Below, one piece after another: positions 54,265 to 62,963 of a stretch of 64,000 nt of DNA. This DNA is from an uncultured Mesorhizobium sp. (lineage in GTDB: Bacteria > Pseudomonadota > Alphaproteobacteria > Rhizobiales > Rhizobiaceae). Positions within the stretch are counted from its first letter, which is position 1. Each line of letters opens with the position of its first letter. The notes under the pieces were generated by a model. That model made no database searches and was not told where the DNA came from. It saw only the letters and a list, made by a program, of their open reading frames with translations. The translations under genes were made by a program, and so were the position numbers. The stretch covers positions 1-64,000 of the forward strand of contig CALFXR010000207.1 in assembly GCA_937958475.1 (NCBI GenBank), written 5' to 3'.

Positions 54265-56742
54265 TCAGTACGCAGGCGCCGAAAATCGCCGCAGGCGCAG
54301 TGCGTTGGTCAGCACGAAGACGCTCGACAGCGACATGGCCCCCGCGGCGAGCATCGGCGACAGCAGGATTCCCCAGAACGGGTAGAGCGCGCCGGCGGCC
54401 ACCGGGATCAGCGCCACGTTGTAGGCGAAGGCCCAGAACAGGTTCTGCCTGATGTTGGCGATCGTCGCCTTCGACAACGCGATGGCCTTGGTCACACCAT
54501 GCAGGTCGCCGGCCATCAGCACCACGTCGGCGCTTTCCATGGCGATGTCCGTGCCGGTGCCGATGGCCAGGCCGACATCGGCTTCCGCGAGCGCCGGCGC
54601 GTCGTTGATGCCGTCGCCGACGAAGGCGACCCTCCGACCCTCGTCGCGGAGGCGTTTGACCGCCCTCACCTTGTCCTCGGGCATGACCTCGGCGACGACC
54701 TCGTCGATGGCGAGTTCCTTGGCAATGGCCTCAGCGGTCCTGCGGTTGTCGCCGGTGACCATGACCACCTTCATGCCGCGGTCGTGGAGCGAGCGGATGG
54801 CGTCCCGCGTCGTCGGCTTCAGCGGATCGGCGACGGCGAGCAGCGCGGCCAGCTGTCCATTGATCGCGACGTAAAGCGGCGTCCGTCCCGCTTGGCCGAC
54901 GCGAAACGCAACCGCCGCGAGCGGCGCGACGTCGATGCCCGCTTCGGCGAGGAAACGATCCGCGCCGACAAGCAGGCGCCTGCCGCCGACGCTTGCGCGA
55001 ATGCCATGGCCGGGAACGGCCTCGAACGTTTCGACCGTCCTCAACGCGATCCCCTCGTCCTTCGCCGCGGCGACGATGGCTGCCGCGATCGGATGCTCCG
55101 ACGAACCCTCGGCCGAGGCGACGACGGCAAGCACCTCGGTCCGGCTGAAACCGCCCAGCAGTTCGAGATCGGTGAGGCGCGGTCGACCTTCCGTCAGCGT
55201 GCCGGTCTTGTCGAGGGCGATCGTGTCGACGCCGCGCAGGGTCTGCAGCGCCTCGCCATTGCGGAACAGAACACCCATCTCGGCCGCCCGCCCCGTGCCG
55301 ACCATAATCGACACCGGGGTGGCCAAACCCATGGCGCATGGACAGGCGATGATGAGTACGGAAACGGCGTTGACAAGGGCGAAGGTCAGCGCCGGCTCCG
55401 GCCCGAGCGCAAGCCAGACGAAGAAGGTCACTGTCGCGGCCGCCATGACCGCCGGCACGAACCATGCCGTGACCCGGTCGACCAGCGCCTGGATCGGCAG
55501 CTTGGAACCCTGTGCCGCCTCGACCATGCGGACGATCTGTGCGAGCAGCGTGTCGGCGCCGACCTTGGTGGCTCTGTAGACAAAGCTGCCGGTCTTGTTG
55601 ATCGTTCCGCCGACGACGTCGGCTCCGACGTTCTTGGCGACGGGTACCGGTTCGCCTGAAATCATCGATTCGTCGACGTAAGATGAACCGCGCATGACCT
55701 CGCCATCGACCGGTATCCGATCGCCAGGGCGCACCTGGACAAGATCGCCGACGCGGACCTGGTCGATCGGCATGTCGACAACGGCGCCGTCGCGTTCGAC
55801 GAGAGCGGTGCGCGGCTGCAGGCCGATCAGCCGCCTGATCGCATCGCTGGTGCGGCCCTTGGCTTTCGCTTCGAGGAAGCGGCCGAGCAGGATCAGGGTG
55901 ACGATCACGGCGGACGCTTCGAAGTAGACGTTCGCCGTTCCTTCCGGCAGCGCCGCGGGAAAGAAGGTCGCCATCACGGAATATCCCCAGGCCGCCGTCG
56001 AGCCGAGAACGACCAGGGCATTCATCTCCGGCGCCAGGCGCAGCAGCGCCGGAACACCTTTGAGATAGAAACGCAGACCCGGCCCGAACTGCACCGCGGT
56101 GGCCAGGAGAAAATACGCGGTATACAGCTCCAGCCGGCCGACATTCATCAGGAGCCAGTGATGCAGGTCGGGGAAGAGATGGGAGCCCATCTCCAGTACG
56201 AAGAGCGGCATCGTCAGCACGGCCGCAACGAGAAAATCCCGGAAGAGCCGATTCTCCTCCTGCTTCTTGGTTTCTTGGCTCGCTTCCTCGCCCAACGATG
56301 AGTCGAGGCGTCGCGGCTCATAGCCGGCGGCGCGGATGGCGGCGTCGATCGCGTCGGTCGGAGCGCGGCCGGCAGTCCTCACGCTGGCACGCTCGGTCGC
56401 AAGATTGACGCTGACCTCCAGGACACCGGGAACGGCCGCGATCGCCTTTTCCACCCTGCCGACGCAGGACGCACAGGTCATGCCTTCGACGCCGACATCG
56501 ATCGTTTCCGTAGGCACCTCGTAGCCTGAAGCGCGTACGGCCGCGACGGCCGCATCCGCAGCCGGTTCCCCGTCGTAGACGATCTCGGCGCGCTCGGTCG
56601 CCAGGTTGACCGACGCCGCGCGGACACCCGGCACCTTCGCCAGCGCCAACTCGACCCGTCGAACACAGGACGCGCAGGTCATGCCTTCGATGGGGATGGA
56701 GAGTGTGGCGTGGCGGGCTTCCGCGATCAGGGGGGCGTTCAT
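54265..56742 (-). CDS. copA: Copper-translocating P1B-type ATPase
   Basis: 825 residues. Two N-terminal heavy-metal-associated domains carry GMTCASC (C23/C26 and C90/C93). Eight membrane segments follow. Actuator ISGEPVPV, membrane CPC (C467-P-C469, [13 protein letters not shown]), phosphorylation site DKTGT (D511), HP motif [15 protein letters not shown], and hinge [10 protein letters not shown] are all present. It exports Cu(I) from the cytosol. Transcription is from a CueR-type promoter with a 19-bp spacer just upstream. It is convergent with the DUF707 gene. Confidence 0.97.
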   Translation of the reverse strand: MNAPLIAEARHATLSIPIEGMTCASCVRRVELALAKVPGVRAASVNLATERAEIVYDGEPAADAAVAAVRASGYEVPTETIDVGVEGMTCASCVGRVEKAIAAVPGVLEVSVNLATERASVRTAGRAPTDAIDAAIRAAGYEPRRLDSSLGEEASQETKKQEENRLFRDFLVAAVLTMPLFVLEMGSHLFPDLHHWLLMNVGRLELYTAYFLLATAVQFGPGLRFYLKGVPALLRLAPEMNALVVLGSTAAWGYSVMATFFPAALPEGTANVYFEASAVIVTLILLGRFLEAKAKGRTSDAIRRLIGLQPRTALVERDGAVVDMPIDQVRVGDLVQVRPGDRIPVDGEVMRGSSYVDESMISGEPVPVAKNVGADVVGGTINKTGSFVYRATKVGADTLLAQIVRMVEAAQGSKLPIQALVDRVTAWFVPAVMAAATVTFFVWLALGPEPALTFALVNAVSVLIIACPCAMGLATPVSIMVGTGRAAEMGVLFRNGEALQTLRGVDTIALDKTGTLTEGRPRLTDLELLGGFSRTEVLAVVASAEGSSEHPIAAAIVAAAKDEGIALRTVETFEAVPGHGIRASVGGRRLLVGADRFLAEAGIDVAPLAAVAFRVGQAGRTPLYVAINGQLAALLAVADPLKPTTRDAIRSLHDRGMKVVMVTGDNRRTAEAIAKELAIDEVVAEVMPEDKVRAVKRLRDEGRRVAFVGDGINDAPALAEADVGLAIGTGTDIAMESADVVLMAGDLHGVTKAIALSKATIANIRQNLFWAFAYNVALIPVAAGALYPFWGILLSPMLAAGAMSLSSVFVLTNALRLRRFSAPAY

Positions 56743-56770
56743 GTCCGTGCCTCCAGATGTTCCGGATCGA

Positions 56771-56801
56771 GGTGTAGAGGTTCCAGTCGTTGGAAGGTCA
56801 A
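56771..56801 (-). promoter_or_regulatory. CueR-type copA promoter and operator
   Basis: On the minus strand -35 TTGACC (56796-56801), a 19-bp spacer and -10 TACACC (56771-56776). The spacer holds the dyad CCTTCCAA-CGA-CTGGAACC, the MerR/CueR/HmrR operator. The overlong spacer is the mark of MerR-type activation by DNA untwisting. Confidence 0.85.
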
Positions 56802-56848
56802 CAGGCTTTCGGCCGCTTTTTCACGTATGAGGCGCGACGTTCCGCCGC

Positions 56849-56870
56849 TTGACCTTCCACCTGCTGGAAG
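56849..56870 (+). promoter_or_regulatory. Second CueR-type operator, upstream of copZ
   Basis: TTGACC (56849-56854) runs into the dyad CTTCCA-CCTGC-TGGAAG (56854-56870). The layout copies the copA promoter on the opposite strand. The -10 (TGATGT or GATGTG, 18-19 bp away) is weak, as expected for a MerR-activated promoter. Confidence 0.7.
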
Positions 56871-56915
56871 CCTGATGTGGTAACATATCATTTTCGCAAC
56901 AGGACAGGACGACAA

Positions 56916-57116
56916 ATGCTGAAACTCACCGTACCCGACATGAGTTGCGACCATTGCGTGGGCGCCGTCACCAAGGCACTGAAGGGCGTCGACGCCAATG
57001 CGGTGGTGGCGGTCGACCTCGACGCGAAAATCGTGACCGTAAGCTCCGAAGCAAATGCGGAGAAGATCGGCGCGGCGCTGAGCAAGGCGGGTTACGAATC
57101 GTTCCCCGCGGCCTGA
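56916..57116 (+). CDS. copZ: Copper chaperone CopZ
   Basis: 66 residues, a single heavy-metal-associated domain with Cu(I) ligands C11 and C14 in PDMSCDHCVGAV. It is cytosolic and passes copper to CopA and to the CueR-type sensor. ATG 56916 has GGACAGGA upstream; the frame is open to 56877 but the extra residues are not conserved. It is divergent from copA, with cueR 80 bp downstream. Confidence 0.93.
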   Translation: MLKLTVPDMSCDHCVGAVTKALKGVDANAVVAVDLDAKIVTVSSEANAEKIGAALSKAGYESFPAA

Positions 57117-57196
57117 TCCGGGGCGCAACGGCCGTGGGCCAATTTTCTTAACGCACCGACCGCGCGTCAATCGCGATCGGCACAGGAGCCGTCACC

Positions 57197-57595
57197 ATGA
57201 ATATCGGGATCGCCGCCGAGAAATCCGGGCTGCCGCCCAAGACGATCCGCTACTACGAGGACATCGGCCTGCTGGCCGCCGACCGCGCCGGCAACGGCTA
57301 TCGCGACTACTCCATGGCCGACGTCCATCGCATGCGCTTCCTCAAGCGCTGCCGAAGTCTCGGCTTCTCGGTCGAGGAATGCCGGCAACTGCTTTCTCTC
57401 TACAACGACAAGAACCGCGAGAGCGCCGAGGTCAAGGCTGTCGCCGAGGCCAAGCTGGAGGAGATCGAACGCAAATTGGCGGAACTCTCCGGCCTGCGCG
57501 ACACGCTGCGCCATCTCGTCAGCAGTTGCCACGGCGACAACCGGCCCGATTGCCCGATCATCGATGGGCTGGCCGGCGAGGGAAAATTCCAATAG
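57197..57595 (+). CDS. cueR: Copper-responsive MerR-family regulator (CueR/HmrR)
   Basis: 132 residues. The N-terminal winged HTH (MNIGIAAEKSGLPPKTIRYY) is MerR type. The metal-binding loop is C111-x7-C119 (CHGDNRPDC) followed by PII, the arrangement of monovalent copper sensors. A long dimerisation helix (about 75-108) precedes it. It activates the two operators at 56771-56801 and 56849-56870. Confidence 0.93.
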   Translation: MNIGIAAEKSGLPPKTIRYYEDIGLLAADRAGNGYRDYSMADVHRMRFLKRCRSLGFSVEECRQLLSLYNDKNRESAEVKAVAEAKLEEIERKLAELSGLRDTLRHLVSSCHGDNRPDCPIIDGLAGEGKFQ

Positions 57596-57692
57596 CGCGG
57601 CCGCTTCCCCGCTCGTCCGCCCGGATGAACGGGTGACAGCGGCATCGAGTGGCCGCCGCTTCTCGCGGGCTGGTCGCATTCGTTCATCGCCA

Positions 57693-57706
57693 TTGATCTA
57701 AATCAC
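57693..57706. promoter_or_regulatory. FNR box upstream of the secreted unknown protein
   Basis: TTGAT-CTAA-ATCAC, matching 9 of the 10 consensus bases. Its centre (57699.5) is 41.5 bp from a start point at 57741, and TGAAAT at 57729-57734 occupies the -10 position (4 of 6). This is the class II activation layout for the gene starting at 57757. Confidence 0.7.
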
Positions 57707-57756
57707 GGCATCGTGTCCGCCGCCCTTGTGAAATGAGGAAAATGCGGAGGAAGGCG

Positions 57757-58281
57757 ATGAATCTCACGAAGTTTGCATCGGCGTTTGCGCTCTTGACGCT
57801 GCTGGCCACGACGGGGGCAAGCGCACAGAGCCTCGAAGCCATCGACAAGGCCGAGCAGGCGGTGATTGCCGCGTGGAACGCGACGCCGCTCGCATTCCGC
57901 AAGACGCTTTTCGTCGACAACGTGCAGGGTTTCGGCGTGTACCAGGCCCGGGCGGACGCCGTCTTCAAGAATGGGGACCAGTTGATCGTCTATGCCGAGC
58001 CGGTGGGCTATGCGTGGAAGGACAATGGGGACGGCACCTATACCTTCGGCTTCAACGTCGACCTGCTGCTGAAGACGTCGAAGGGCGAAATCGTCGGTGG
58101 GCAGGAGAACTTCCAGAAGTTGGAACTGACCAGCCGCTCGCTCAACCGCGAGTTCATTCTGACGCTGACACTCAGCATCGACGGCGCCCCTGTCGGCGAC
58201 TACGTCGTGGAGTACCGCACACGCGACATCAACGGTACCAAGTCCGCGGTGATCTCCCTGCCCTTCACCGTCACGGAGTGA
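57757..58281 (+). CDS. Secreted protein of unknown function under a predicted FNR promoter
   Basis: 174 residues from ATG 57757, which has AGGAAGG 5 bases upstream; two earlier in-frame ATGs (57733 and 57742) lack this. A signal peptide is clear (LTKFASAFALLTLLATTGASA, cleaved before QSLEA). The mature part begins with a helix and continues as predicted beta strands (GVYQARADAVF, TYTFGFNVDLLLKT, YVVEYRTRDIN, AVISLPFTV). It has no cysteines. No family recognised. Periplasmic location and anaerobic induction are inferred. Confidence 0.8.
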   Translation: MNLTKFASAFALLTLLATTGASAQSLEAIDKAEQAVIAAWNATPLAFRKTLFVDNVQGFGVYQARADAVFKNGDQLIVYAEPVGYAWKDNGDGTYTFGFNVDLLLKTSKGEIVGGQENFQKLELTSRSLNREFILTLTLSIDGAPVGDYVVEYRTRDINGTKSAVISLPFTVTE

Positions 58282-58287
58282 ATTGCG

Positions 58288-58342
58288 CACGCGGGAACCG
58301 ACACGGTAGCAAACCTCTTTTCGCAGGATGAAATCCCGCGTG
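58288..58342. promoter_or_regulatory. Spaced inverted repeat in the leader of the TerC-family gene
   Basis: CACGCGGGA at 58288-58296 and TCCCGCGTG at 58334-58342, a 9-bp perfect pair 37 bases apart, in the 149-bp gap. A second palindrome CTACGGCCGTAG lies at 58373-58384. They could form an RNA structure at the end of one transcript or the start of the next. No T-run follows. Confidence 0.35.
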
Positions 58343-58430
58343 TGTATCCTATATCCGGACTTCTTGACGGTGCTACGGCCGTAGGGCAAACGCATCGCGG
58401 CGCAATTCGCGCCAGGAGAGGTCGCAAGAC

Positions 58431-59090
58431 ATGGAAATCTTCACCAGCGCCGGCCTATCGGCGCTCCTCCAGGTAATCGCGATCGATCTGGTGCTGGCGG
58501 GCGACAACGCCATCGTCATCGGCCTCGCCGCCGCGGGCCTGCCTGCCGAGCAGCGCCGCAAGGCCATCATTATCGGCATCATGGCTGCGACGGTTCTGCG
58601 CATCGGCTTCGCCGCCGTGACTTTGCAGTTGCTGCAGATCCTCGGCCTTCTTCTGATGGGCGGCATCCTGCTCCTGTGGGTGTGCTGGAAGATGTGGCGC
58701 GAGTTGAAGACCTCACACGAGGAGCGCCATGCCGCCGAGGAGGCGCTCGAGGAACGCGATCTCGACGCCAGCGGCGCCGTCGCCGACAGGGGGGCGAAGA
58801 AGTCGTTCGCCCAGGCCGCATGGCAGATCGTCATCGCCGACGTTTCGATGTCGCTGGACAACGTGCTTGCGGTGGCCGGCGCGGCGCGCGATCACCCCAC
58901 CGTGCTGGTGATCGGCCTCCTGCTCTCCATCGCGCTGATGGGCATCGCCGCGAGCTTCATCGCCCGGCTGCTCAATCGCTATCCCTGGATCGCCTATGTC
59001 GGTCTGCTGATCATTCTCTACGTGGCGCTGGACATGATCTATCGCGGCGTTCTGGAAGTCTGGCCCTACGTCAACGGCGCCGCAACCTGA
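58431..59090 (+). CDS. TerC-family membrane protein (YjbE-like)
   Basis: 219 residues, seven predicted membrane segments. The two acidic motifs LVLAGDNAIVIGLAAAGL (helix 1) and DVSMSLDNVLAVAG (helix 5) are the TerC signature. A cytoplasmic Glu-rich loop (about 95-120) separates the halves. Relatives act in metal ion efflux, mainly manganese (Alx/MntP-like), and in tellurite resistance. GGAGAGG precedes the ATG. Confidence 0.9.
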   Translation: MEIFTSAGLSALLQVIAIDLVLAGDNAIVIGLAAAGLPAEQRRKAIIIGIMAATVLRIGFAAVTLQLLQILGLLLMGGILLLWVCWKMWRELKTSHEERHAAEEALEERDLDASGAVADRGAKKSFAQAAWQIVIADVSMSLDNVLAVAGAARDHPTVLVIGLLLSIALMGIAASFIARLLNRYPWIAYVGLLIILYVALDMIYRGVLEVWPYVNGAAT

Positions 59091-59096
59091 CGACCA

Positions 59097-59543
59097 TCAG
59101 GATCCCGCGGCGCGCAGGCGGTCGATCGCCTCGCGCTGCATGGCGTCGCCGGCCATTTGCATGAACTCGATGCGGTTGCCGTCCGGGTCTTCGATCCAGC
59201 ATTGCCGATTGCGGTCGAGCCCCATCTTCGGTTCGACCGTGAGCGGGATCCCGGCCGCGCGGAGAAAGGCCGCCGTGGCGTCGAGGTCGCCGCATTCCAG
59301 GCAGAAGTGGTTGACCGCGGTGCGTTCAGGGCCGGGCGAACGGTCGCCCTCCCCGCCGGGGAAGAGCTCGAGGAACTGCGTGTCGGTGATCCTCAGGTAG
59401 ATGAGCCACAGGCTACCGTCCTCCCGGTCGAGGCGCATCATCTCCTCAAAGCCGAGCCGATCGCGATAGAAGGACAGCGATCGATCGATATCGGCGACCT
59501 TCAGTGCTACATGGCCGATCGCGTCGACGCCCAATCCAGACAT
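59097..59543 (-). CDS. VOC-superfamily (glyoxalase-like) protein
   Basis: 148 residues. [24 protein letters not shown] and the second half [15 protein letters not shown] ... [13 protein letters not shown] show the paired beta-alpha-beta-beta-beta VOC modules. Likely metal ligands are the first His, Glu of FLELF, His of VNHFCLE and Glu of IEFMQ. The substrate is unknown; it is similar to lactoylglutathione lyase-like dioxygenase-fold proteins. ATG 59543 has GGAGG upstream; 59555 is an alternative. Convergent with the TerC-family gene. Confidence 0.85.
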   Translation of the reverse strand: MSGLGVDAIGHVALKVADIDRSLSFYRDRLGFEEMMRLDREDGSLWLIYLRITDTQFLELFPGGEGDRSPGPERTAVNHFCLECGDLDATAAFLRAAGIPLTVEPKMGLDRNRQCWIEDPDGNRIEFMQMAGDAMQREAIDRLRAAGS

Positions 59544-59635
59544 ATCCGCCTCCATTGCTTGCCACCCTTGGTGATACCATTGCCCGGCGAAGTGTGATAC
59601 GCCGCCGCCGATTTCATCAGAATGCAGGAATGCCC

Positions 59636-60952
59636 ATGTCCGCGGCCCCCCGCGTCAGCTTCGTCAGCCTCGGCTGCCCAAAAGCCCTCGTCGATTCCGA
59701 GCGCATCATCACCCGCCTGCGCGCGGAAGGCTACGAGATCGCGCGCAAGCACGACGGCGCCGACCTCGTGCTGGTCAACACCTGCGGCTTCCTCGATTCC
59801 GCGCGCGACGAATCCCTCCAGGCGATCGGCAAGGCGATGGCCGAGAACGGCAAGGTCATCGTCACCGGCTGCATGGGCGCGACGCCGGAACTGATCCGCG
59901 AAAAGCACCCCAACGTACTCGCCATCACCGGCCCGCAGGCCTACGAGAGCGTCATGGCGGCGGTGCACGAGGCCGCTCCGCCGGCGCACGAACCGTTCGT
60001 CGACCTGATGCCGCCACAGGGCGTCAAGCTGACGCCGCGCCACTACGCCTACCTGAAGATCTCGGAAGGCTGCAACAACCGCTGCTCGTTCTGCATCATT
60101 CCCGCGTTGCGCGGCGACCTCGTCTCCCGGCCGGCCGCCGACGTGCTGCGCGAGGCCGAGAAGCTGGTCGCGGCCGGCGTCAAGGAACTGCTGGTAATCT
60201 CACAAGATACAAGCGCTTACGGCGTCGACATAAAGTACCAGGAGAGCCAGTGGAAGGACCGTTCGGTCCGCGCGAAATTCCTCGACCTGTCGCGCGAGCT
60301 CGGCGAGCTCGGCGCATGGGTGCGGCTGCACTACGTCTACCCCTACCCGCATGTCGACGACGTCATCCCGCTGATGGCCGAGGGCAAGGTCCTGCCCTAT
60401 CTCGACATCCCGTTCCAGCACGCCTCCCCGGCCGTGCTCAAGGCCATGCGGCGCCCGGCGCACCAGGAGCGGACGCTCGATCGCATCCGCGCCTGGCGCG
60501 AGACCTGCCCCGATCTGGCGCTGCGCTCGACCTTCATCGTCGGCTTCCCGGGCGAGACGGACGAGGATTTCGAGATGCTGCTCGACTGGCTCGACGAGGC
60601 CAAGATCGACCGCGCCGGCTGCTTCCGCTACGAGCCGGTGAAAGGCGCGCGCTCGGAAGAGCTCGGCCTGCCCGCAGTGCCGCCGGAAGTGAAGGACGCC
60701 CGCTGGCACCGTTTCATGCAGCGCCAGCAGAAGGTGTCCGCCGCCCAGTTGCAGAAAAAGGTGGGCAAGCGCCTGCCCGTGCTCATCGACGAGGCGAATG
60801 GAACCGAAGGCAAGGGTCGCACCCGCTACGACGCGCCCGAGATCGACGGGTCCGTCCATATCCGTTCGCGCCGGCCCTTGCGCGCCGGCGAGATCGTCAC
60901 CGTCAAGATCGAACGGGCCGACGCCTACGACCTCTTCGGCCAGGCGGTGTGA
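59636..60952 (+). CDS. rimO: Ribosomal protein S12 methylthiotransferase RimO
   Basis: 438 residues. The N-terminal UPF0004 domain has cluster cysteines C14, C50 and C79. The radical-SAM domain has C146, C150 and C153 (CNNRCSFC). A C-terminal TRAM domain spans about 370-437. [12 protein letters not shown] and [13 protein letters not shown] distinguish RimO from MiaB. It methylthiolates an Asp of S12. ATG 59636 is 6 bases after AGGA; 59630 is also possible. Confidence 0.95.
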   Translation: MSAAPRVSFVSLGCPKALVDSERIITRLRAEGYEIARKHDGADLVLVNTCGFLDSARDESLQAIGKAMAENGKVIVTGCMGATPELIREKHPNVLAITGPQAYESVMAAVHEAAPPAHEPFVDLMPPQGVKLTPRHYAYLKISEGCNNRCSFCIIPALRGDLVSRPAADVLREAEKLVAAGVKELLVISQDTSAYGVDIKYQESQWKDRSVRAKFLDLSRELGELGAWVRLHYVYPYPHVDDVIPLMAEGKVLPYLDIPFQHASPAVLKAMRRPAHQERTLDRIRAWRETCPDLALRSTFIVGFPGETDEDFEMLLDWLDEAKIDRAGCFRYEPVKGARSEELGLPAVPPEVKDARWHRFMQRQQKVSAAQLQKKVGKRLPVLIDEANGTEGKGRTRYDAPEIDGSVHIRSRRPLRAGEIVTVKIERADAYDLFGQAV

Positions 60953-61059
60953 GGCGACGCGCGCATGCCGCAGCGTTCGTTCCATTAAGGTTGCCTGCAT
61001 CAATTTCCCCGAGACTGGCGCAGATCGACTAGCCTGCGCGGCCTCAAGGGGAGCAAACG

Positions 61060-62142
61060 ATGCAGCGGAACCGTGGAAACAGTGATCGGCTCGCCTCGCT
61101 CGACCTCCTGCGCGTCGTCGCCGCGCTCGCCGTGGTCGCCTTCCACTATCTGTTTCGCGGCGCTGCGGGCACACCTATGCTCGACGTCGCCTACCCGGCG
61201 CTCGCCCCGTTCGCGCTTCCCGGCTATCTCGGCGTCAATTTGTTCTTCCTGATCAGCGGCTTCGTCATCGCCTGGTCGGCCGAAGGCCGCGACGGAGTGA
61301 GTTTCGCCATTGCCCGCTTCGCCCGCATCTATCCGGGTTTCGTCGCCTCGATGACGATCACCTTCGTCGTGCTCCTCTGGGCCGGCGACCCGCGCTGGCC
61401 GGTGAGCGTCCAGCAGTACGTCGCCAACCTCTTGATCCTGTCTCCGGCGCTCGGCCAACCCTTCGTCGACGGCGTCTACTGGTCGATCGTTCTCGAGCTG
61501 GTTTTCTACTTCTGGGTGGCGCTGGCGCTGCTCCTGGGCGTCTTCGAGCGCTGGAAGCTGCCTCTCCTCGCCGGCTGGCTCGCTGTATGCGCGACCAACG
61601 AGTACTTCGTCGGCTCCGGGGCGGCGCGGCTTGTCTTCATCACCGAATTCGGCCCCTGGTTTGCCGGCGGCATACTCGTGCACCACGTCTTTTCCCGCGG
61701 CTGGTCTGCGGCCGCAGCCGCGCTGATGGCCGCGGCCTTCGCGCTGTCCTGCGCCATGCTGCCGATCACCGCCGGCTGGATGCAGGAGACCTACGGCACC
61801 TCGCTCGGCATCGGCGCCCTGATAGCGGCGAACGTCATCATCCACCTGCTTCTGCCGGCGGCGATCGCCGTGCGCCGCTTCGCGCCGGCCTCGCCGCTGG
61901 TGATCATGCTCGGCGGTCTCACCTACCCGCTCTACCTTCTCCACCAGCATATCGGCTATGTCGCCATCAACGCCCTTGCGCCGTCACTGGGCGCCGGTCT
62001 TGCGGCGGTTGCGGCGCTCGCCGTCGTCTGCCTCGCCTCGTGGCTGGTCTGGCGCTACATCGAGACGCCGGGACGGAAGGCGACGGTTGGCCTGCTGACG
62101 CGGCTCCTCACCATCGGCCGGGTCCTCCCGGTACGCGCCTGA
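61060..62142 (+). CDS. Acyltransferase 3 family membrane protein
   Basis: 360 residues, ten or so membrane segments. LDLLRVVAALAVVAFHY contains the conserved Arg and His29, and LFFLISGFVIAWS and RFARIYPGFV are the next family blocks. Such proteins acetylate or acylate exported sugars (OafA, NodX, ExoZ-like). It may modify a surface polysaccharide. It stands alone between rimO and the GST gene. Confidence 0.88.
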   Translation: MQRNRGNSDRLASLDLLRVVAALAVVAFHYLFRGAAGTPMLDVAYPALAPFALPGYLGVNLFFLISGFVIAWSAEGRDGVSFAIARFARIYPGFVASMTITFVVLLWAGDPRWPVSVQQYVANLLILSPALGQPFVDGVYWSIVLELVFYFWVALALLLGVFERWKLPLLAGWLAVCATNEYFVGSGAARLVFITEFGPWFAGGILVHHVFSRGWSAAAAALMAAAFALSCAMLPITAGWMQETYGTSLGIGALIAANVIIHLLLPAAIAVRRFAPASPLVIMLGGLTYPLYLLHQHIGYVAINALAPSLGAGLAAVAALAVVCLASWLVWRYIETPGRKATVGLLTRLLTIGRVLPVRA

Positions 62143-62146
62143 ACAG

Positions 62147-62785
62147 TCAGTTCGCCGCCCGCTGGAACAGGACCGGGAACTGCTTCGCCATCTCGAAATC
62201 CTTCCCCTGCGCGCGCTTGTAGGCCTCGCGCTCGACCGTGCGCCCGAGATAGGCGCGGAATGCCGGGCGTTCCGGCAACACCTTCAGCACGTCCATCGTG
62301 AAGGCGATGCCGCTGGCGAGTTGCACATCGGCCGCGGTGAAGCGGTCGCCGGAGGCGAAATCGTTGCGCTCGAGGTGGCGCTCCACATTCGCGACCATGT
62401 CTTCGAACAGGCCGAACGAATAGTCGTTGCTCTTGTAGGTCAGGCCGTGCGCCCGCGCCGCAACGGCGGGATCGAAGACGGAGTCGCAATAGACGAGCCA
62501 AGTCAGGTAGGTCGCACGGGCGGGATCGCCGATCGGCGGTGCCAGGCGGGCCTCGGGAAAGGCGTCGGCGAGATAGATCGAGATTGCCGCGCGTTCGGTG
62601 ATCACCGTGCCGTCATGCACGATCGCGGGCACCTTCTTGTTCGGCTGGATGGCCCGGTAGCTCTCGGGAACGCCGCCGGCGGCGCGGATGTCGAGAATCT
62701 CAGTCTCGTAGGGTTGACCGAGTTCCTCGAGGAGCCACAGCACGCCGGAGGAGCGCGACCAGGGAGCGTGGTAGAATTTCAGCAT
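62147..62785 (-). CDS. Glutathione S-transferase family protein
   Basis: 212 residues. The N-terminal thioredoxin-like domain (MLKFYHAPWSRSSGVLWLLEELG, with KVPAIVHDG and TERAAISIYLAD) and helical C-terminal domain (FTAADVQLASGIAF) are standard GST. Ser12 or Ser14 is the likely glutathione-activating residue. ATG 62785 starts the conserved part. A strong inverted repeat lies 75-98 bases upstream. Four bases separate its stop from the convergent acyltransferase stop. Confidence 0.92.
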   Translation of the reverse strand: MLKFYHAPWSRSSGVLWLLEELGQPYETEILDIRAAGGVPESYRAIQPNKKVPAIVHDGTVITERAAISIYLADAFPEARLAPPIGDPARATYLTWLVYCDSVFDPAVAARAHGLTYKSNDYSFGLFEDMVANVERHLERNDFASGDRFTAADVQLASGIAFTMDVLKVLPERPAFRAYLGRTVEREAYKRAQGKDFEMAKQFPVLFQRAAN

Positions 62786-62859
62786 CGACTTGGTTCCTCT
62801 ATGGCTTCCGGCCGCCGGCCCTGCCGCTGGCTTCATCGCGACGCCACCATAGCGAACCG

Positions 62860-62883
62860 CTCCTGACAGCAATCTGTCAGGAG
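62860..62883. promoter_or_regulatory. Operator-like perfect inverted repeat upstream of the GST gene
   Basis: CTCCTGACAG-CAAT-CTGTCAGGAG, 10-bp arms. On the minus strand a TATGGT -10 lies at 62846-62851, so the repeat covers the -35 region of the GST promoter. This size and symmetry suit a TetR- or similar dimeric repressor; no such regulator gene is in view. Confidence 0.6.
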
Positions 62884-62905
62884 TAGGCAAGCTCCGCATT
62901 GCCGG

Positions 62906-62935
62906 AAACGAAAAGGGGCGCCCGGCGGGCGCCCC
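62906..62935 (-). terminator. Rho-independent terminator of the BMP-type gene
   Basis: On the minus strand GGGGCGCCC-GCC-GGGCGCCCC followed by TTTTCGTTT. It has a 9-bp GC stem with a T-rich tail, 29 bases after the stop of the BMP-family gene. Confidence 0.85.
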
Positions 62936-62963
62936 AGATGAGAATGCCGTCGCGGTTCGCCGC

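Noticed and set aside
58282..58430. yybP-ykoY manganese riboswitch upstream of the TerC-family gene
   Set aside because: The conserved core of that class was not found on reading; only unassigned inverted repeats are present.
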